Of a stretch of DNA of 64,000 nucleotides, positions 45,116-55,436 are shown one piece after another. This DNA comes from Lucinisca nassula (taxonomy: Eukaryota > Mollusca > Bivalvia > Lucinida > Lucinidae), in NCBI GenBank assembly GCA_963580285.1, contig OY757011.1:155671245-155735244 (forward strand), in the 5' to 3' direction. The notes beneath the pieces are model-generated. The model did no database searches. It saw only the letters and a list, made by a program, of their open reading frames with translations, and had not been told where the DNA came from. Numbering within the stretch: the first letter of the stretch is position 1; each line of letters opens with the position of its first letter. The translations under genes and the position numbers were made by a program.

Positions 45116-45284
45116 GAGCCAGCCCATGACAAAACCTACAATAAGACATGTGCGCCCAATAAAGACTCAGATCAGCCTGCTCAATGTGTTACATATCTCC
45201 AGATAAATGCGCGGATACCAAAGGCTGATCTGAGTCTTCAGTGGGCGCACATGTCTTATTGTAGGTTTTGTCGTGTGCTGGCTC
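45116..45284. mobile_element. Family-H MITE, best copy
   Basis: gagccagcccatgacaaaac and gttttgtcgtgtgctggctc are the ends; almost the entire 169 bp folds into one hairpin (tgtgcgcccaataaagactc mirrored by gagtcttcagtgggcgcaca). Confidence 0.8.
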
Positions 45285-45482
45285 AAATGCAAGGAGGGTA
45301 CTACTACAAACAAAAACATCTGTCTTGTATGACCTTTTCACAAGTACCTGGTCAACTTAATATCTGTGTAATCTCTCAGGTCACTCACAGTTGTGACAAA
45401 CAATGTATAAATATTGATATCAGCCATAACATAATGTATTTGTTTGTTTGATTTGAGGTAGAACATAATGTAATGTTATTCA

Positions 45483-45600
45483 TCAAGTAATTTACAGGTT
45501 ACAGGTCCGAGGTCTGCTGTATTGGCCCGAGGCCGAAGGCCGATGCCAATACAGCTAACCGAGGACCTGAAACTGGGACAAAACGAAATTACTTGATTAT
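45483..45600. repeat. Hairpin repeat
   Basis: tcaagtaatttacagg, aggtccgaggt, ctgtattggc mirrored by gccaatacag, ccgaggacct, aaattacttga, around cgaggccgaaggcc. Probably a MITE. Confidence 0.65.
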
Positions 45601-45864
45601 TTGACAATTTTATTAATTGACACCATTAAAATATGATTATTGATATTTGACCCCAGTGTTAATACGGATGACCTCCGAACAATACAGGATAGTCAATTAA
45701 TAATTATTGTTATGTGCAATGAGGCAAATGTAGAAAAATATCTGAAGGTTCTGTAACAGGGACCACTTTTACAGGAAATAATTATTTAGTGTACTGTAAT
45801 TCCAACAAAATAATTCAAGATTCAATGTAAGGAGGAGCAATGAGGATCATCACTTCATTACGAT

Positions 45865-46115
45865 AACACACCCGTGCGACATACTGCATATTTCTCATCT
45901 CCAAAATGGCTACTTTTCTGATGAAAATTCCTGATATTTTTCTTATAAATACTGCAAACATAGGTTGTGTGTGCTCGTTAGAACCGCCTCATTGAGGCGG
46001 TTCTAAAGAGTACCCACAACCTATGTCTTGGAGTAAAAATAAGAAAAATAATGTATACCCCCGTAAACCCCGGTTTTCTCTATAAAAAAGTGGGGTATAG
46101 GGAGGTCTTCATTTC
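45865..46115. mobile_element. Family-J/G MITE
   Basis: Stem gctcgttagaaccgcctc and gaggcggttctaaagag, with ccaaaatggctacttttctgatg as outer left arm. A second partial G hairpin follows at about 46120-46260. Confidence 0.65.
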
Positions 46116-46265
46116 ATGGATTAGTTCACCTGATGTGTCTTATTTCTACATTCAAACTTTTTCGAATCGCTTCATTGAGGCAATTCTAACAAGTACCGAT
46201 AAGAGTATGTTGTCCGTACTTCTTTTATTAACGTATGTTTCTAACAAGAAAAAGGGAATATCCTC

Positions 46266-46790
46266 TTAACCCATTGTATATGGGAATCCCCTAAAGGGGT
46301 ACCTTGGCAAACAGTGCAGGCAGAACGTGGCGTCTGACCAGGGCCTGCACTATTTGCTAACAGAATTTTCTGTCAAAAAAGGAATAAAAACGAACAAGAT
46401 GTGTTTGTTAAACACTGATGCCCCCAGACAGCACCATTCACAAGTTATGCCAAATGTTGCCAATGTTAAAATTTTGAAAAAAGTAGGTCAACGGTCAAGG
46501 CCATGAGATAAAAAAATTATGGTACCACTGGAAAGGTCTTGTGATAAGGTATACACATGTGAAATATGAAAGCTCTATCTAATACCATTCAAAAGTTATG
46601 CCCAATGTTAAGGTTTTTGTAGACAGACAAACAAACGGACAAACAAACAGACAGACCAAAAACTATATGCCCCCCGAATCTTAATTCCGGGGGCATAAAA
46701 AAATAGGCCAGACACCCCATCCCATATATGCCAAACGGGCTTGTCTTACATATAGCAATGGAACACAGCGATAACTGCAAATAGAATGAA
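46266..46790. mobile_element. Family-B MITE split by a HINE-type element
   Basis: Left part 46266-46390 (ttaacccattgtatatggg ... ggaataaaaacg), right part from about 46701 (aaataggccagacacccc). The inserted element (about 46391-46700) starts aacaagatgtgtttg, has an (ACAA/ACGG)-type run and ends with the hairpin tatgccccccg-cgggggcata. Confidence 0.8.
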
Positions 46791-46817
46791 TTATGACTAT
46801 TTTAACCCCTTTAGCCC

Positions 46818-47112
46818 CGGCTCCTGCGCATCGGGGCTTGAAGAAATAGATGGGCAGCATGATGCTTCCACGCAGAGCTGAAACCGACCGCACACGACAA
46901 CTGGTAAACCACTCTAAGCCAACCCAGGCAAAGCGGTGCGATTCGGACCGCCCATGCTTATAAATCCTATTGGTTTCATTGGGCGACAGGGCTCGAGATG
47001 TCATTTCATCTCAATGTCGGGTAAAAGTCCCACAAAATTGGAAGCAACGTCTCCAAAATGACCTTTACAGTGTTGACGGAGACGTTAAACCTCAAATCAA
47101 ACAAACAAACAA
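46818..47112 (+). mobile_element. SINE2 with 14-bp target site duplication
   Basis: AACCCCTTTAGCCC at 46804-46817 and 47113-47126. Complete copy, tail cgttaaacctcaaatcaaac. Lies 64 bp from the EEF2K exon at 47177. Confidence 0.9.
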
Positions 47113-47176
47113 AACCCCTTTAGCCCAACTTTTAAGACCTATCTTCACTCATAAAACTCTCATAGCAGTCTCCTAC

Positions 47177-47323
47177 CTGGGGTGTATTTCTGAGACACTT
47201 GTCCACAAAGCCTGAGTTAGAGTTATACTTGATGTAGTTCCCTTGCATGTAGTGTTCACAGTGATACAGCGGACAACCATTGCGATTCTTGAACTCCAGA
47301 ATATACATTTGGAAGATGTCCAC
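47177..47323 (-). CDS. EEF2K: EEF2K exon: alpha-kinase central segment
   Basis: This exon has 49 codons, phase 0 at both ends. It opens VDIFQMYILEF and ends KCLRNTPQ, aligning with vertebrate VDIMQMCIIEL...LTPQ. The stretch LYHCEHYMQGNYIKYNSNSG corresponds to the EHYIEGKYIKYNSNSG part of the alpha-kinase fold. The acceptor is tttcag|GTGGAC and the donor CAG|gtagga. The neighbouring exons join directly: PPKK upstream and SFSHFTFE downstream, as in the vertebrate protein. A SINE (46818-47112) ends 64 bp past the donor, inside the intron. Confidence 0.95.
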
Positions 47324-47429
47324 CTGAAACACAATAGAAATTTTTTCACTGATTTTGTACAATAGAAACATCTGCCTTATACATGTTATATAAAGCAATA
47401 TTCTATTTTTCAATTGAGTTATTTTTAGC

Positions 47430-49015
47430 ATGTGGGAAACCCCTAAAGGAGTTCCTTGGCAAACAGTGCAGGCCCAGATAAGACACCGCAGAACGTGACA
47501 TCTGATCAGGGCCTGCACTATTTGCTTACAGAATTTTCCATCAAAAACAGAATAAAAACAAGATGTGTTTGTGAAACACGAACATGTCCCCGGGCATGGT
47601 CATTTTTTTATTCAAAGTTGCTCACAGTTCAAGGTTTTTGTTTGTGTGGGAAGCCCTTGACACAAGAAACTTACATGCCAAATATGAAAGCTCTATCTTA
47701 AATGGTTCAAAAGTTATGAACAATAATTTTTTCTTTAAACTAGGTCAAGGTCACATGTCAAAAAAATTTGCAAGAATGTAAAGCTATTGTCACAAGGAAC
47801 CCACGTGCCAAATATTAAGGCTCTATCTTAAACGGTTCAAAAGTTATGAACAGTTTTATTTTTTTCTTTTAAGTGGGTCAAAAGTCAAGGTCACAGTCCA
47901 AACATTTTGCATGTATGAAAAGCTCTAATCACAGGGAACTTACATGCCAAATATGAAAGCTCTATCCCAAAGGGTTCGAAAGTTATGACCAAAAAATGTT
48001 TATTTTTTAAGTAGGTCAAAGGTCAAGGTCACAGGTCAAAATTTTGCATGAATGTAAAGCGTTTGTCACAAGGAACCTACATGCTAAATATGAAGGCTGT
48101 ATCTCAAACGGTTCAAAAGTTATGACCAATGTTAAATTTTTCTTTTATGTAGGTCAAAGGTCAAGGTCACAGGTCAAAATGTTTTGTGTGAATGTAAAGC
48201 TCTTGTCACAAGGAACCTACATGCAAAATATGAAGGCTCTTATCTCAACCCATTGAAAAGTATGACCAAAATGTTATTTTTTATTTTAAGTAGGTCAAAG
48301 GTTTAGGTCACAGGTCAAATTTTTGACATGAATGTAAAGCTTTTGTCACAAGGAACATACATGCTAAATATGAAGGCTGTATCTCAAACGGTTCAAAAGT
48401 TATGACCAATGTTAACTTTTACTTTTATATAGGTCAAAGGTCAAGGTTAAGGTCACGGGTCAAAATTTTTTGTGTGAATGTAAAGCTCTTGTCACAAGGA
48501 AGCTACATGCAAAATATGAAGGCTCTATCTCAAACGGTTCAAAAGTTATGACCAAAATGTTTTTTTTTTTTTTTAAGTAGGTCAAAGGTCAAGGTCACAG
48601 GTCAAAATTTTTTGCATGAATGTAAAGCTTTTGCCACAAGGAACATACATGCTAAATATGAAGGCTGTATCTCATGTGGTTCAAAAGTTATGAACAATGT
48701 TATTTTTTTCTTTTAAGTAGGTCAAAGGTCAAGGTCAAGGTCACAGGTCAAATTTTTTTGCATGAATGTGAAGGTCTTGTCACAAGGAACCTTCAGGCCA
48801 AATATGAAAGCTCTATCTCAAACGGTTCAAAAGTTATGGCCAACGTTAAAGTTGTCCACGTACAAACCAACAAACAAACAGACAGGGCAAAAACAATATG
48901 TCCCCGCTATCGCTACCGGGGACATAATGAATAACAAATAGGCCTGACACCCCCTATATGACAAATGGACTTGTCCAACATATAGCAATGGAAGAGTCCA
49001 CTAGTATACAAGGTT
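47430..49015. mobile_element. Family-B MITE split by a tandem-core HINE element
   Basis: Left part ends cagaataaaaac (47553), right part resumes at about 48943 with aaataggcctgacaccccc and ends ctagtatacaaggttaa. The interruption falls at the same family-B position as in 46266-46790. Confidence 0.85.
47545..48930. repeat. HINE-type tandem array, unit about 140 bp, about nine copies
   Basis: Units read taggtcaaaggtcaaggtcac, acaggtcaaaattt, gcatgaatgtaaagctc, gtcacaaggaacctacatgc, aaatatgaaggctctatctc, ggttcaaaagttatgacc. Unit starts near 48012, 48150, 48291, 48430, 48578 and 48718 (spacing 138-148). The array opens aagatgtgtttgtgaaacacg and closes with aacaaacaaacagacagg and the hairpin tgtccccgctatcgctaccggggaca. 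Confidence 0.88.
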
Positions 49016-49517
49016 AATTAGGTAAATCACTAAGCAAATTTGCCAAGCAGGTGACAGTCTTTTTTCTTTTATGTCCCTGAGAAAATCTGACACTTCACAT
49101 AAAATGTCAAGCCTTTCGTTCTCTGGAGAAAAGAATGCTGTTTGCAAAGTTGTAATAGGAGCTTTGAAGTTAAGGTGGAATGGCTTTCTACAAGGGAAAA
49201 CAACTGTGTAAAAATATTATCCCTTATCAATAAATGGTAAATTTTTAGAGGAAAGAGACCAGCTTTTCAAGAGGATTTCAGTTCACATTATAGCACGCAG
49301 GAAGTCAAAGTTAGCCCCCCTGTAAAAAAACAGTGGTGGCAAATATATTCTCCATCTTTAATGAGCCGTGTTATGGGGAGGTCGTGATACATGTTATTGT
49401 ATGTTTTTCCTTGTCTCATTGTTTCTTTGCATTAATCTAGTTTCCTTCTTTCACGTTAGTATGTCCCTCAGGGCTTTCCTGTTTTCTTAATAAAACTTTG
49501 AAACTTTATATTTCAAG

Positions 49518-49738
49518 TTCTGTAAAAATCTGAAGGCATTTAGGACTTGCTGTAACTCTCCTTAAAATTTTAACCAATTTGTTTCAGGATGTTTAACGAT
49601 CCAGCAAGAAGTCCAAAAGGTGCAGATGGAATGGCAAACAGTGCAGACCCTGATCAGACTGCTCCTAAAGGAGCAGTTTGTTCTGGGTCTGCACTGTTTG
49701 CTCAGGCCTATCTGTGCCAATACTTAGGATCATTATGG
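49518..49738. mobile_element. Family-A MITE
   Basis: aaatctgaaggcatttagg, cttgctgtaactctcct at the left; core agaccctgatcagactgctcctaaaggagcagt. Confidence 0.7.
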
Positions 49739-49797
49739 TGTCCATTCCCTAAGTATATCTGCATACCATCTTGTAAGCAAAAACAAATGTTTTTATT

Positions 49798-49970
49798 CTT
49801 GTTGTTGTGTGTGTTTGAGTTTTACATCCCACCACCAACTAATGTCATGTGGAGATTGGACCTCCGTTTAAAGACTCATTTGAAAGTCTGGAGAAGCCCG
49901 GAATTCAACCCATGACCCCTGGTTTATGAGGCACGAGGCTTACTCTCAACATCATGGAGGCTTCTTTTTG
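49798..49970 (-). mobile_element. SINE3 (tRNA-derived), second copy
   Basis: Minus strand aagcctccatgatgttgag ... ggtcatgggttgaattccggg and tail gtgggatgtaaaactcaaacaca. Box B is degenerate. Confidence 0.75.
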
Positions 49971-50845
49971 TTATTGCATTTATTTCTTTAAGATATTATA
50001 TTGTTGAATTGTTACTATGTTTGAATCATGCTTCAAGACCTGCTTTGGCAAGCAAATGAAAAACTAAGCACCTTGCTGTAAGTTAAAACAGAAAGGATAA
50101 GCCCCTGTGTTTCTGTGATGACTGATATACCAATCCATTTTTTAATTATATATTTCCAAAAATAACTCAATCTAACGTACAAATATTGCAAAAGGAGTCT
50201 TTCCAATATATTAAGTGGGAGACTTTATTCAGGACTATAAATGTGTCCACAGGACACGGATACCCCCGCCTGAAAATGTGTCAATGTGTGTATCAGTCCA
50301 TAGAAAGTTACTGACGGTGTTTTGGACCCTTTTTTGACTTTTGACCTATAAGTATGACCTTGACCTTGGAGGTATGGACCTGGGTTTTGTGCATGACACA
50401 TTGTCTCATGATGGTGAACATTTCTGCAAAGTAATTTTAAAATCCATACAGAAATAAATAAGTCATTGACCGTTTTAAGTTTCAGACCTTTTTTTGACAT
50501 TGACCTTGGGGATATGGACCTGAGTTTTGTGCTTGACACATTGTCTCATGATGGTTAACATTTCTTCCAAGTAATTTCAAAATCCATCAAGAAATAAATA
50601 AGTTATTGACTGTGTTTGAAGTTTCGGACCCTTTTTTTTACCTCTGACCTCTAAGTGCGACCTTGAATCAGAATCAGGGGCCTCTTTCAAAGAAACAAAT
50701 CGTACGATCCTTCGTACGATTATCGTACCACGATCTTACGATTTTCTTACGATTCTCGTACGAGGCTTTCACAAAAAAATCGTACGATTCTCTTAGGATA
50801 AGTTGTAGATTTTAGTCCTACGATCGATCGTAAACAATGTCGTTT

Positions 50846-51148
50846 GTTTGATTTGAGGTTTAACGTCCCCGTCAACACTAGAGAGGTCATTTTGGAGACG
50901 TTGCTTCCAATTCTGTGGGACTTTTACCCGACATTGATATGAAATGACATCTCAAGACCTGTCACCCAATTAAACCAATAGTGTTTATAAGCATGGACAG
51001 TCCAAATCGCACCGCTTTGCCTGGGCAGGCTTAGGTCTTCTTAGCGGTTTACCAGTACTCGTGTGCGACCCGTTTCAGCTCTGCGTGGAATCGCCATGTA
51101 GCCCATTCTATTTCTCCAATTCCCGATGGCCGAAGACCCTTGCCATTT
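50846..51148 (-). mobile_element. SINE2 nested in the Harbinger relic
   Basis: tttgatttgaggtttaacgtc at its 3' end through ccaattcccgatggccgaag at its head. Target duplication too worn to define. Confidence 0.8.
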
Positions 51149-52059
51149 TAGCTTACGATGTCATTAGTTTTGCACAACTTATTACTTCTTACTTTTTCAT
51201 TTTCAAGAATTTGAGAAACCCGAACAGGCTGGTAATTTCAATTTAGTTTGAGCAATTATCGCTTTATTCCTGAAATTTAAGCATCTAAATAGTATTTATT
51301 ATTGATTGATTCGTGTTTTTCGACGCGTCAGCACAACGTAGACTCGAGAAAGAGTCTTTAAGGATAGACTAAACCCAATAGATCGTTTAAGTATGTTTTT
51401 ATTTAAACTTATTGTCTATCACTTGTTGTCTCACAGCTTTGCTAGTTTAATTACTAATTACTGTTATCATTATCGCCATCGCTATCATTATCATCCATGT
51501 TCACATCCAAAAACTTAATTCGAATCCACATCTAATGGAGACACGCAGTGGCAACTGTGATCAAAATGCTTTTCCGCAGTGAATACTGAAAACTTCCCCA
51601 AATTTTGTCGTCACATCTGAAGCGTGACATCCACATCTCACCTAATATTTTCACAACACAGCGTGCACGCCGATGACAAGAATTGTATAGTCTTTCAAAA
51701 CGCAGTGAGACGTGACTGCACTTTTAATTTTGGACTAGTGTGTGTTTTAGGTAAGTCGCCTTCAGTTGGGATTTTTCATTGGCAGATCTAGTTTTACTGA
51801 GATTCGTACTGCACCATACTAGCCACTTGCCAACGACTTCTACATAATGACATTATCAAAGAACTTATTTATAATTTTAAAATCCTGTGAAAAAAAGAAA
51901 TCCGAAACCTGTCTTCCCCTAAAACATGGAATAGTCTTGCCACGCTTGAACATTGAAATCTCAGAGGCCGTTGATAAACTATACCGCTGTTGAGGTCTTG
52001 TTCCTGCAGCGGTTACTGGGATTAATAACCATGGCTTTATGTCATCCATTTCAAATATC

Positions 52060-52671
52060 TCTCACTTTTATGGCTATAGCTTGCGACACACTTGAAAAAC
52101 ACATTGAAACAGAGGATAATAAAATGCAATGCAAATCTGCAGCTTCTCTTTCGAAGCAGCCAGTGGCATAGAAGCGTAGAGCAGTTGTAAGCTGTATAAT
52201 TGGCGAGATTGCATGCCCTCTTTTGGTGGAGTGTTGTAGCTCACCTGCTTTTGTTGTAGCTCTACTGTTAGAAGATCTGCAATGTACTCTCGGCCTGTAT
52301 TGCTTTTACTTCGGATCAGTTGGGAAAGTTATATTATCTTTCACTTTCATGGCTGTAGCCTGTGAAACACTTGAAATACAGAGGATATTGAAATACCATG
52401 CATATCTGTAACGTCTCGTTGGAAGCAGCCAGTGTCAGAGAAGCGTAGAGCAGTTGTTAGTTGTATAATTGGTGAAACTGCATGTCCTCTGCTGGTGGGG
52501 TGTTGCAGCCCATCTGTTATTATCTCTATCAGATCTAAAATACACTCTGCTTAATCTGTACCTCAAGATCAATTCATCGGCACTTAAACGATTGATTGGG
52601 TTGAGTGTATCCTTAAAGACACTTTCTTGAGCAATATAATTCATTCGCCTTGCAACAAGAACAGCGGCCAT
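52060..52671 (-). pseudogene. Harbinger transposase (HARBI1-like) remnant
   Basis: From ATG at 52669-52671: VFKDTLNPINRLSADELILR, YRLSRVYF, then after a frameshift HPTSRGHAVSPIIQLTTALR, FSDTGCFQRDVTDMHGIS. These match HARBI1-family transposases (…ELIxRYR…TRRSHALS…LTALRFFATGSFQ). A second, overlapping copy of the latter part is read at 52060-52290 (HAISPIIQLTTALRFYATGC), giving a tandem duplication with period about 278 bp. Stops and shifts throughout; catalytic DDE region not seen. Confidence 0.82.
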
Positions 52672-53599
52672 TATTTCAGAATGTTAGGAACACACAATGC
52701 CTTTGTGTTAAGAGGAAAAAAAAAACAACTGATTCCCTCTCTTACGATTCATGTTTCCGCCCTACGAAAATCGTACGATTCTCGTTGAGCAGATACATGC
52801 TTGAAAATGGTGGTAGGTCTATTGTTTTTAATATATCTAGAGTAAAACTTAATATTTTACTAAGAAAATCGGTACGAATATTGTTGAATAAATGTTAATA
52901 ATTGCGCGAATATTGAAAATTGAATTTGTGAATATTTGTATTCTACAGCGGCAAAATCGTAAATTCTACGAGTGGTCTAAAGTGATCGTGGATTTCATCG
53001 TAAATGACACGATACGATAACTTTTTTGAAACTTTTGAAACCGGATTTTTTTCTTGAAAGTCATTTTTGGTCGTACGATTCTCGTACGACCACGATACGA
53101 TGAAAATCAGTCGTACGACCTTTTTTGAAAGAGGCCCCTGAATTGTTACTGGTGGCACGTCAAATGACATTCATGATGGGAAGTTAGTCCCTAGCTCTCA
53201 CTAAATAGGTAAACTTAGCTACACAATCCTCAGCACCTTCAGCTGCTGAAATAATCTTGGAGGTACGGACCAAGGTTTTGCCCGCTACACATCGTCTCAT
53301 GATGGTGAACATTTCTGCCAAGTCATTTCAAAATCTATTCAGAAATAAGAAATTTATTAACTGTGTTTTAAGTTCCGGGCCCTTTTTTGACATTTGACCT
53401 CCAAGTATGACCTTGACCTTGGAGGTATGGACCTGGTTTTTCGCATTACACATCTTCTCATGATTGCTAACATTTCTGCAAAATAATTTCAAAATCCATC
53501 GAGAAATTAAGTTATTGACTGTGTTTAAGGATTGGACACCAAATCGATGGACGGACAGGGGCAACACTATATGCCCCTTCCACCAGGGGCATAATAAAA

Positions 53600-53836
53600 A
53601 GGGTAAACCCTTTTTGAACTAATTGGAATCTTTCTCCTTATATATAGCAGGTGTCAATTTCAAAATTTAGGTGTGTCCGGTTTTTTGTGTGTGTTTTTTT
53701 CACAATCTATTTGGAAAATGGCTGAATTTTTTGCAAATAGTGTAGGACCTGATCAGATGCCATGTTCTGATCTGGGCCTGCACTGTTTGCCAATTACACA
53801 TTTTTGGGTTTTCAGTACAAGATAGGTTATTTCATG
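53600..53836. mobile_element. Family-D MITE
   Basis: gggtaaaccctttttgaac at the left, tatatatagcaggtgtcaatttc, and core gcaaatagtgtaggacctgatcagatgcc with a shortened right half. Confidence 0.6.
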
Positions 53837-54138
53837 AGTGTCTGTGCCTGCATTTGCTTATGTAAATTGTGGGCATTAAGTACAACTTAGAAAGGTGATG
53901 ACTAGCACAGACTGTAAATACACCTGTGCTGTCTGACCTAAGCCCCAAAACAAATGAGCAGTCACATGAGAAAACAAAAAAGACTGATGTGAGGGCAAAG
54001 ACTGCAATCAGCCTTTAAGTATGTACACTCTGATGTTTGAATGAGCCTCTGACAGCCTTTGGACTATCCAAACAGCAATAAATAGCAAAGGCTCAGACAT
54101 GATGGATGGGCAGATGCACAGATCTTAAAAAGTCGATT

Positions 54139-54692
54139 TTTAACCCACTGTATATTAGTGGACCCTTCCACTGCTATATTGGACAAGTCCATTTGTCATA
54201 TAATTGGTGTCAGGCCTATTTTTCCCGTTTTATTCTTTAATTTTTGACACAAAATTCTGCTAGAAAATAGTGCGCCAGCCTCGGTAGCTCAGTCAGATAT
54301 GAGTCTGACTGGTGATCAGGAGGACGCGGGTTCGATACCAGCTGGGGTCGGCAACATTCTTTCGTAGAGATGGATTGTAAAATCTTTTCTATGGTCATTC
54401 TCTCTCTTCCGCTGATTCAAGAAGGGCAGTTGTCAGTTTCTGGCGAAGGAATGTGAACTGTACTGGTTAACCACTTCAAATAAGCATGCCCAGGAAAAGT
54501 TTGGATAGGTAAACTGACCCGCTCAAAAATGACCTAAAATAGCGTTGACTTGGCCGTTAAACTCCAATACAAACAAACAAAGTGAATAGTGTAGGCCCTG
54601 ATCAGATGCTGCATTCTGAGAATGTGCGTCTGATCTGGGCCTGCACTGTATGCCAAGGTACACCTTTAGGGTTTTCCCTCATGCAGTGGATT
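54139..54692. mobile_element. Family-B MITE interrupted by SINE1
   Basis: Left part ttaacccactgtatattagtg to gaaaatagtg; right part resumes gtgaatagtgtaggccctg and ends ccctcatgcagtgg. Confidence 0.8.
54273..54584 (+). mobile_element. SINE1 (tRNA-derived) with 7-bp target site duplication
   Basis: AATAGTG at 54266-54272 and 54585-54591. Head gccagcctcggtagctcagtc (box A) and cgcgggttcgataccagc (box B), body caagaagggcagttgtcagt, tail ggccgttaaactccaatacaaacaaac. Best copy for defining the family. Confidence 0.9.
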
Positions 54693-55044
54693 TATCTTTA
54701 TTGCCACATTTTTCGGTGATAACTTACATTAGTGAGTGAAACAGAAAGTCAAAATGACTAGGATAGTATTTTAAATATTTTTACAATATTGATAGTCATA
54801 TGATATGTATTGTCTTCACAAATGGTTTGCAGACTAAAACCACATACTTTTTGTTTGTGACTCTAATGATTTGTACGTCCCTTGAGGTGGACACTTCATT
54901 GGCTGCATGGGATTTATCCATATATAGATATTGCCAGTCATTTGTTAACAGTTCGGTAGTGTGAGTCACAGAATTGTTTTTATTGAAAAATTCAGTATTG
55001 TTAAAAGTCCATCGATAAGTGCAGAAAGTATACACTTTTGGCGG

Positions 55045-55348
55045 AGGCCCCCGTCCATCGGGGCTTGAAGAAATAGGTGGGCTGCATGATGCTTCCACGC
55101 AGAGCTGAAACCGACCCGCACACAAGTACTGGTAAACCGCTTAGAGGATCAAAGCCTGCCCAGGCAAAGCGGTGTGAGTCGGTCCATCCATACTTATAAA
55201 CCCTATTGGTTTCATTGGGCGACAGGGCTTGAGATGTTATTTCATCTCAATGTCGGGTCAAAGTCCCACAAAATTGGAAGCAACGTCTCCAAAATGACCT
55301 TTACACTGTTGACGGGGATGTTAAACCTCAAATCAAACAAACAAACAA
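55045..55348 (+). mobile_element. SINE2 with 13-bp target site duplication
   Basis: ACACTTTTGGCGG at 55032-55044 and 55349-55361; full length, tail cgttaaacctcaaatc-type followed by (CAAA)n. Confidence 0.9.
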
Positions 55349-55436
55349 ACACTTTTGGCGGCTGTCTCCTTAATGAGAAATTGGTGGAGCTTCTCCTCTA
55401 CAACTTTCTCACCAGGTGCGATGATCAAAAATAAAC

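Larger units (their letters stand above)
41892..47176. other. EEF2K intron (about 5.3 kb)
   Basis: Holds SINE1, SINE2, MITE and HINE copies listed separately, a degenerate family-A core (41980-42085) and a G-rich tract at 42723-42770. 42470-43040 and 43140-43500 show little else. Confidence 0.6.
50675..53140 (-). mobile_element. PIF/Harbinger-type transposon relic
   Basis: Inverted ends caggggcctctttcaaag and tttttgaaagaggcccctg, flanked by AAT on both sides (3-bp duplication). Subterminal regions are full of gtacga/tcgtac motifs. A SINE2 is nested at about 50846-51148. Transposase remnants on the minus strand support the family. Confidence 0.82.
50243..53597. mobile_element. pearl/HINE-type element split by a 2.5-kb insertion
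   Basis: Left part 50243-50668 has three core units (aagtatgaccttgaccttgg) and stops at gcgaccttga; the core resumes at about 53248 (tcttggaggtacggacc) and runs to the end hairpin near 53580. Between them lie the Harbinger relic and about 100 bp (53141-53247) of another repeat. Confidence 0.75.

Noticed and set aside
47560..48935. CRISPR-like array from regularly spaced repeats
   Set aside because: Units of about 140 bp repeat along their whole length with no unique spacers, in a eukaryotic intron. It is a HINE-type tandem core.
54273..54360. tRNA gene suggested by box A/box B sequence
   Set aside because: The cloverleaf is incomplete, and the segment is the head of SINE1 with a body, tail and target duplication. 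The same applies to 39800-39882, 32730-32796, 59860-59935 and 14600-14665.
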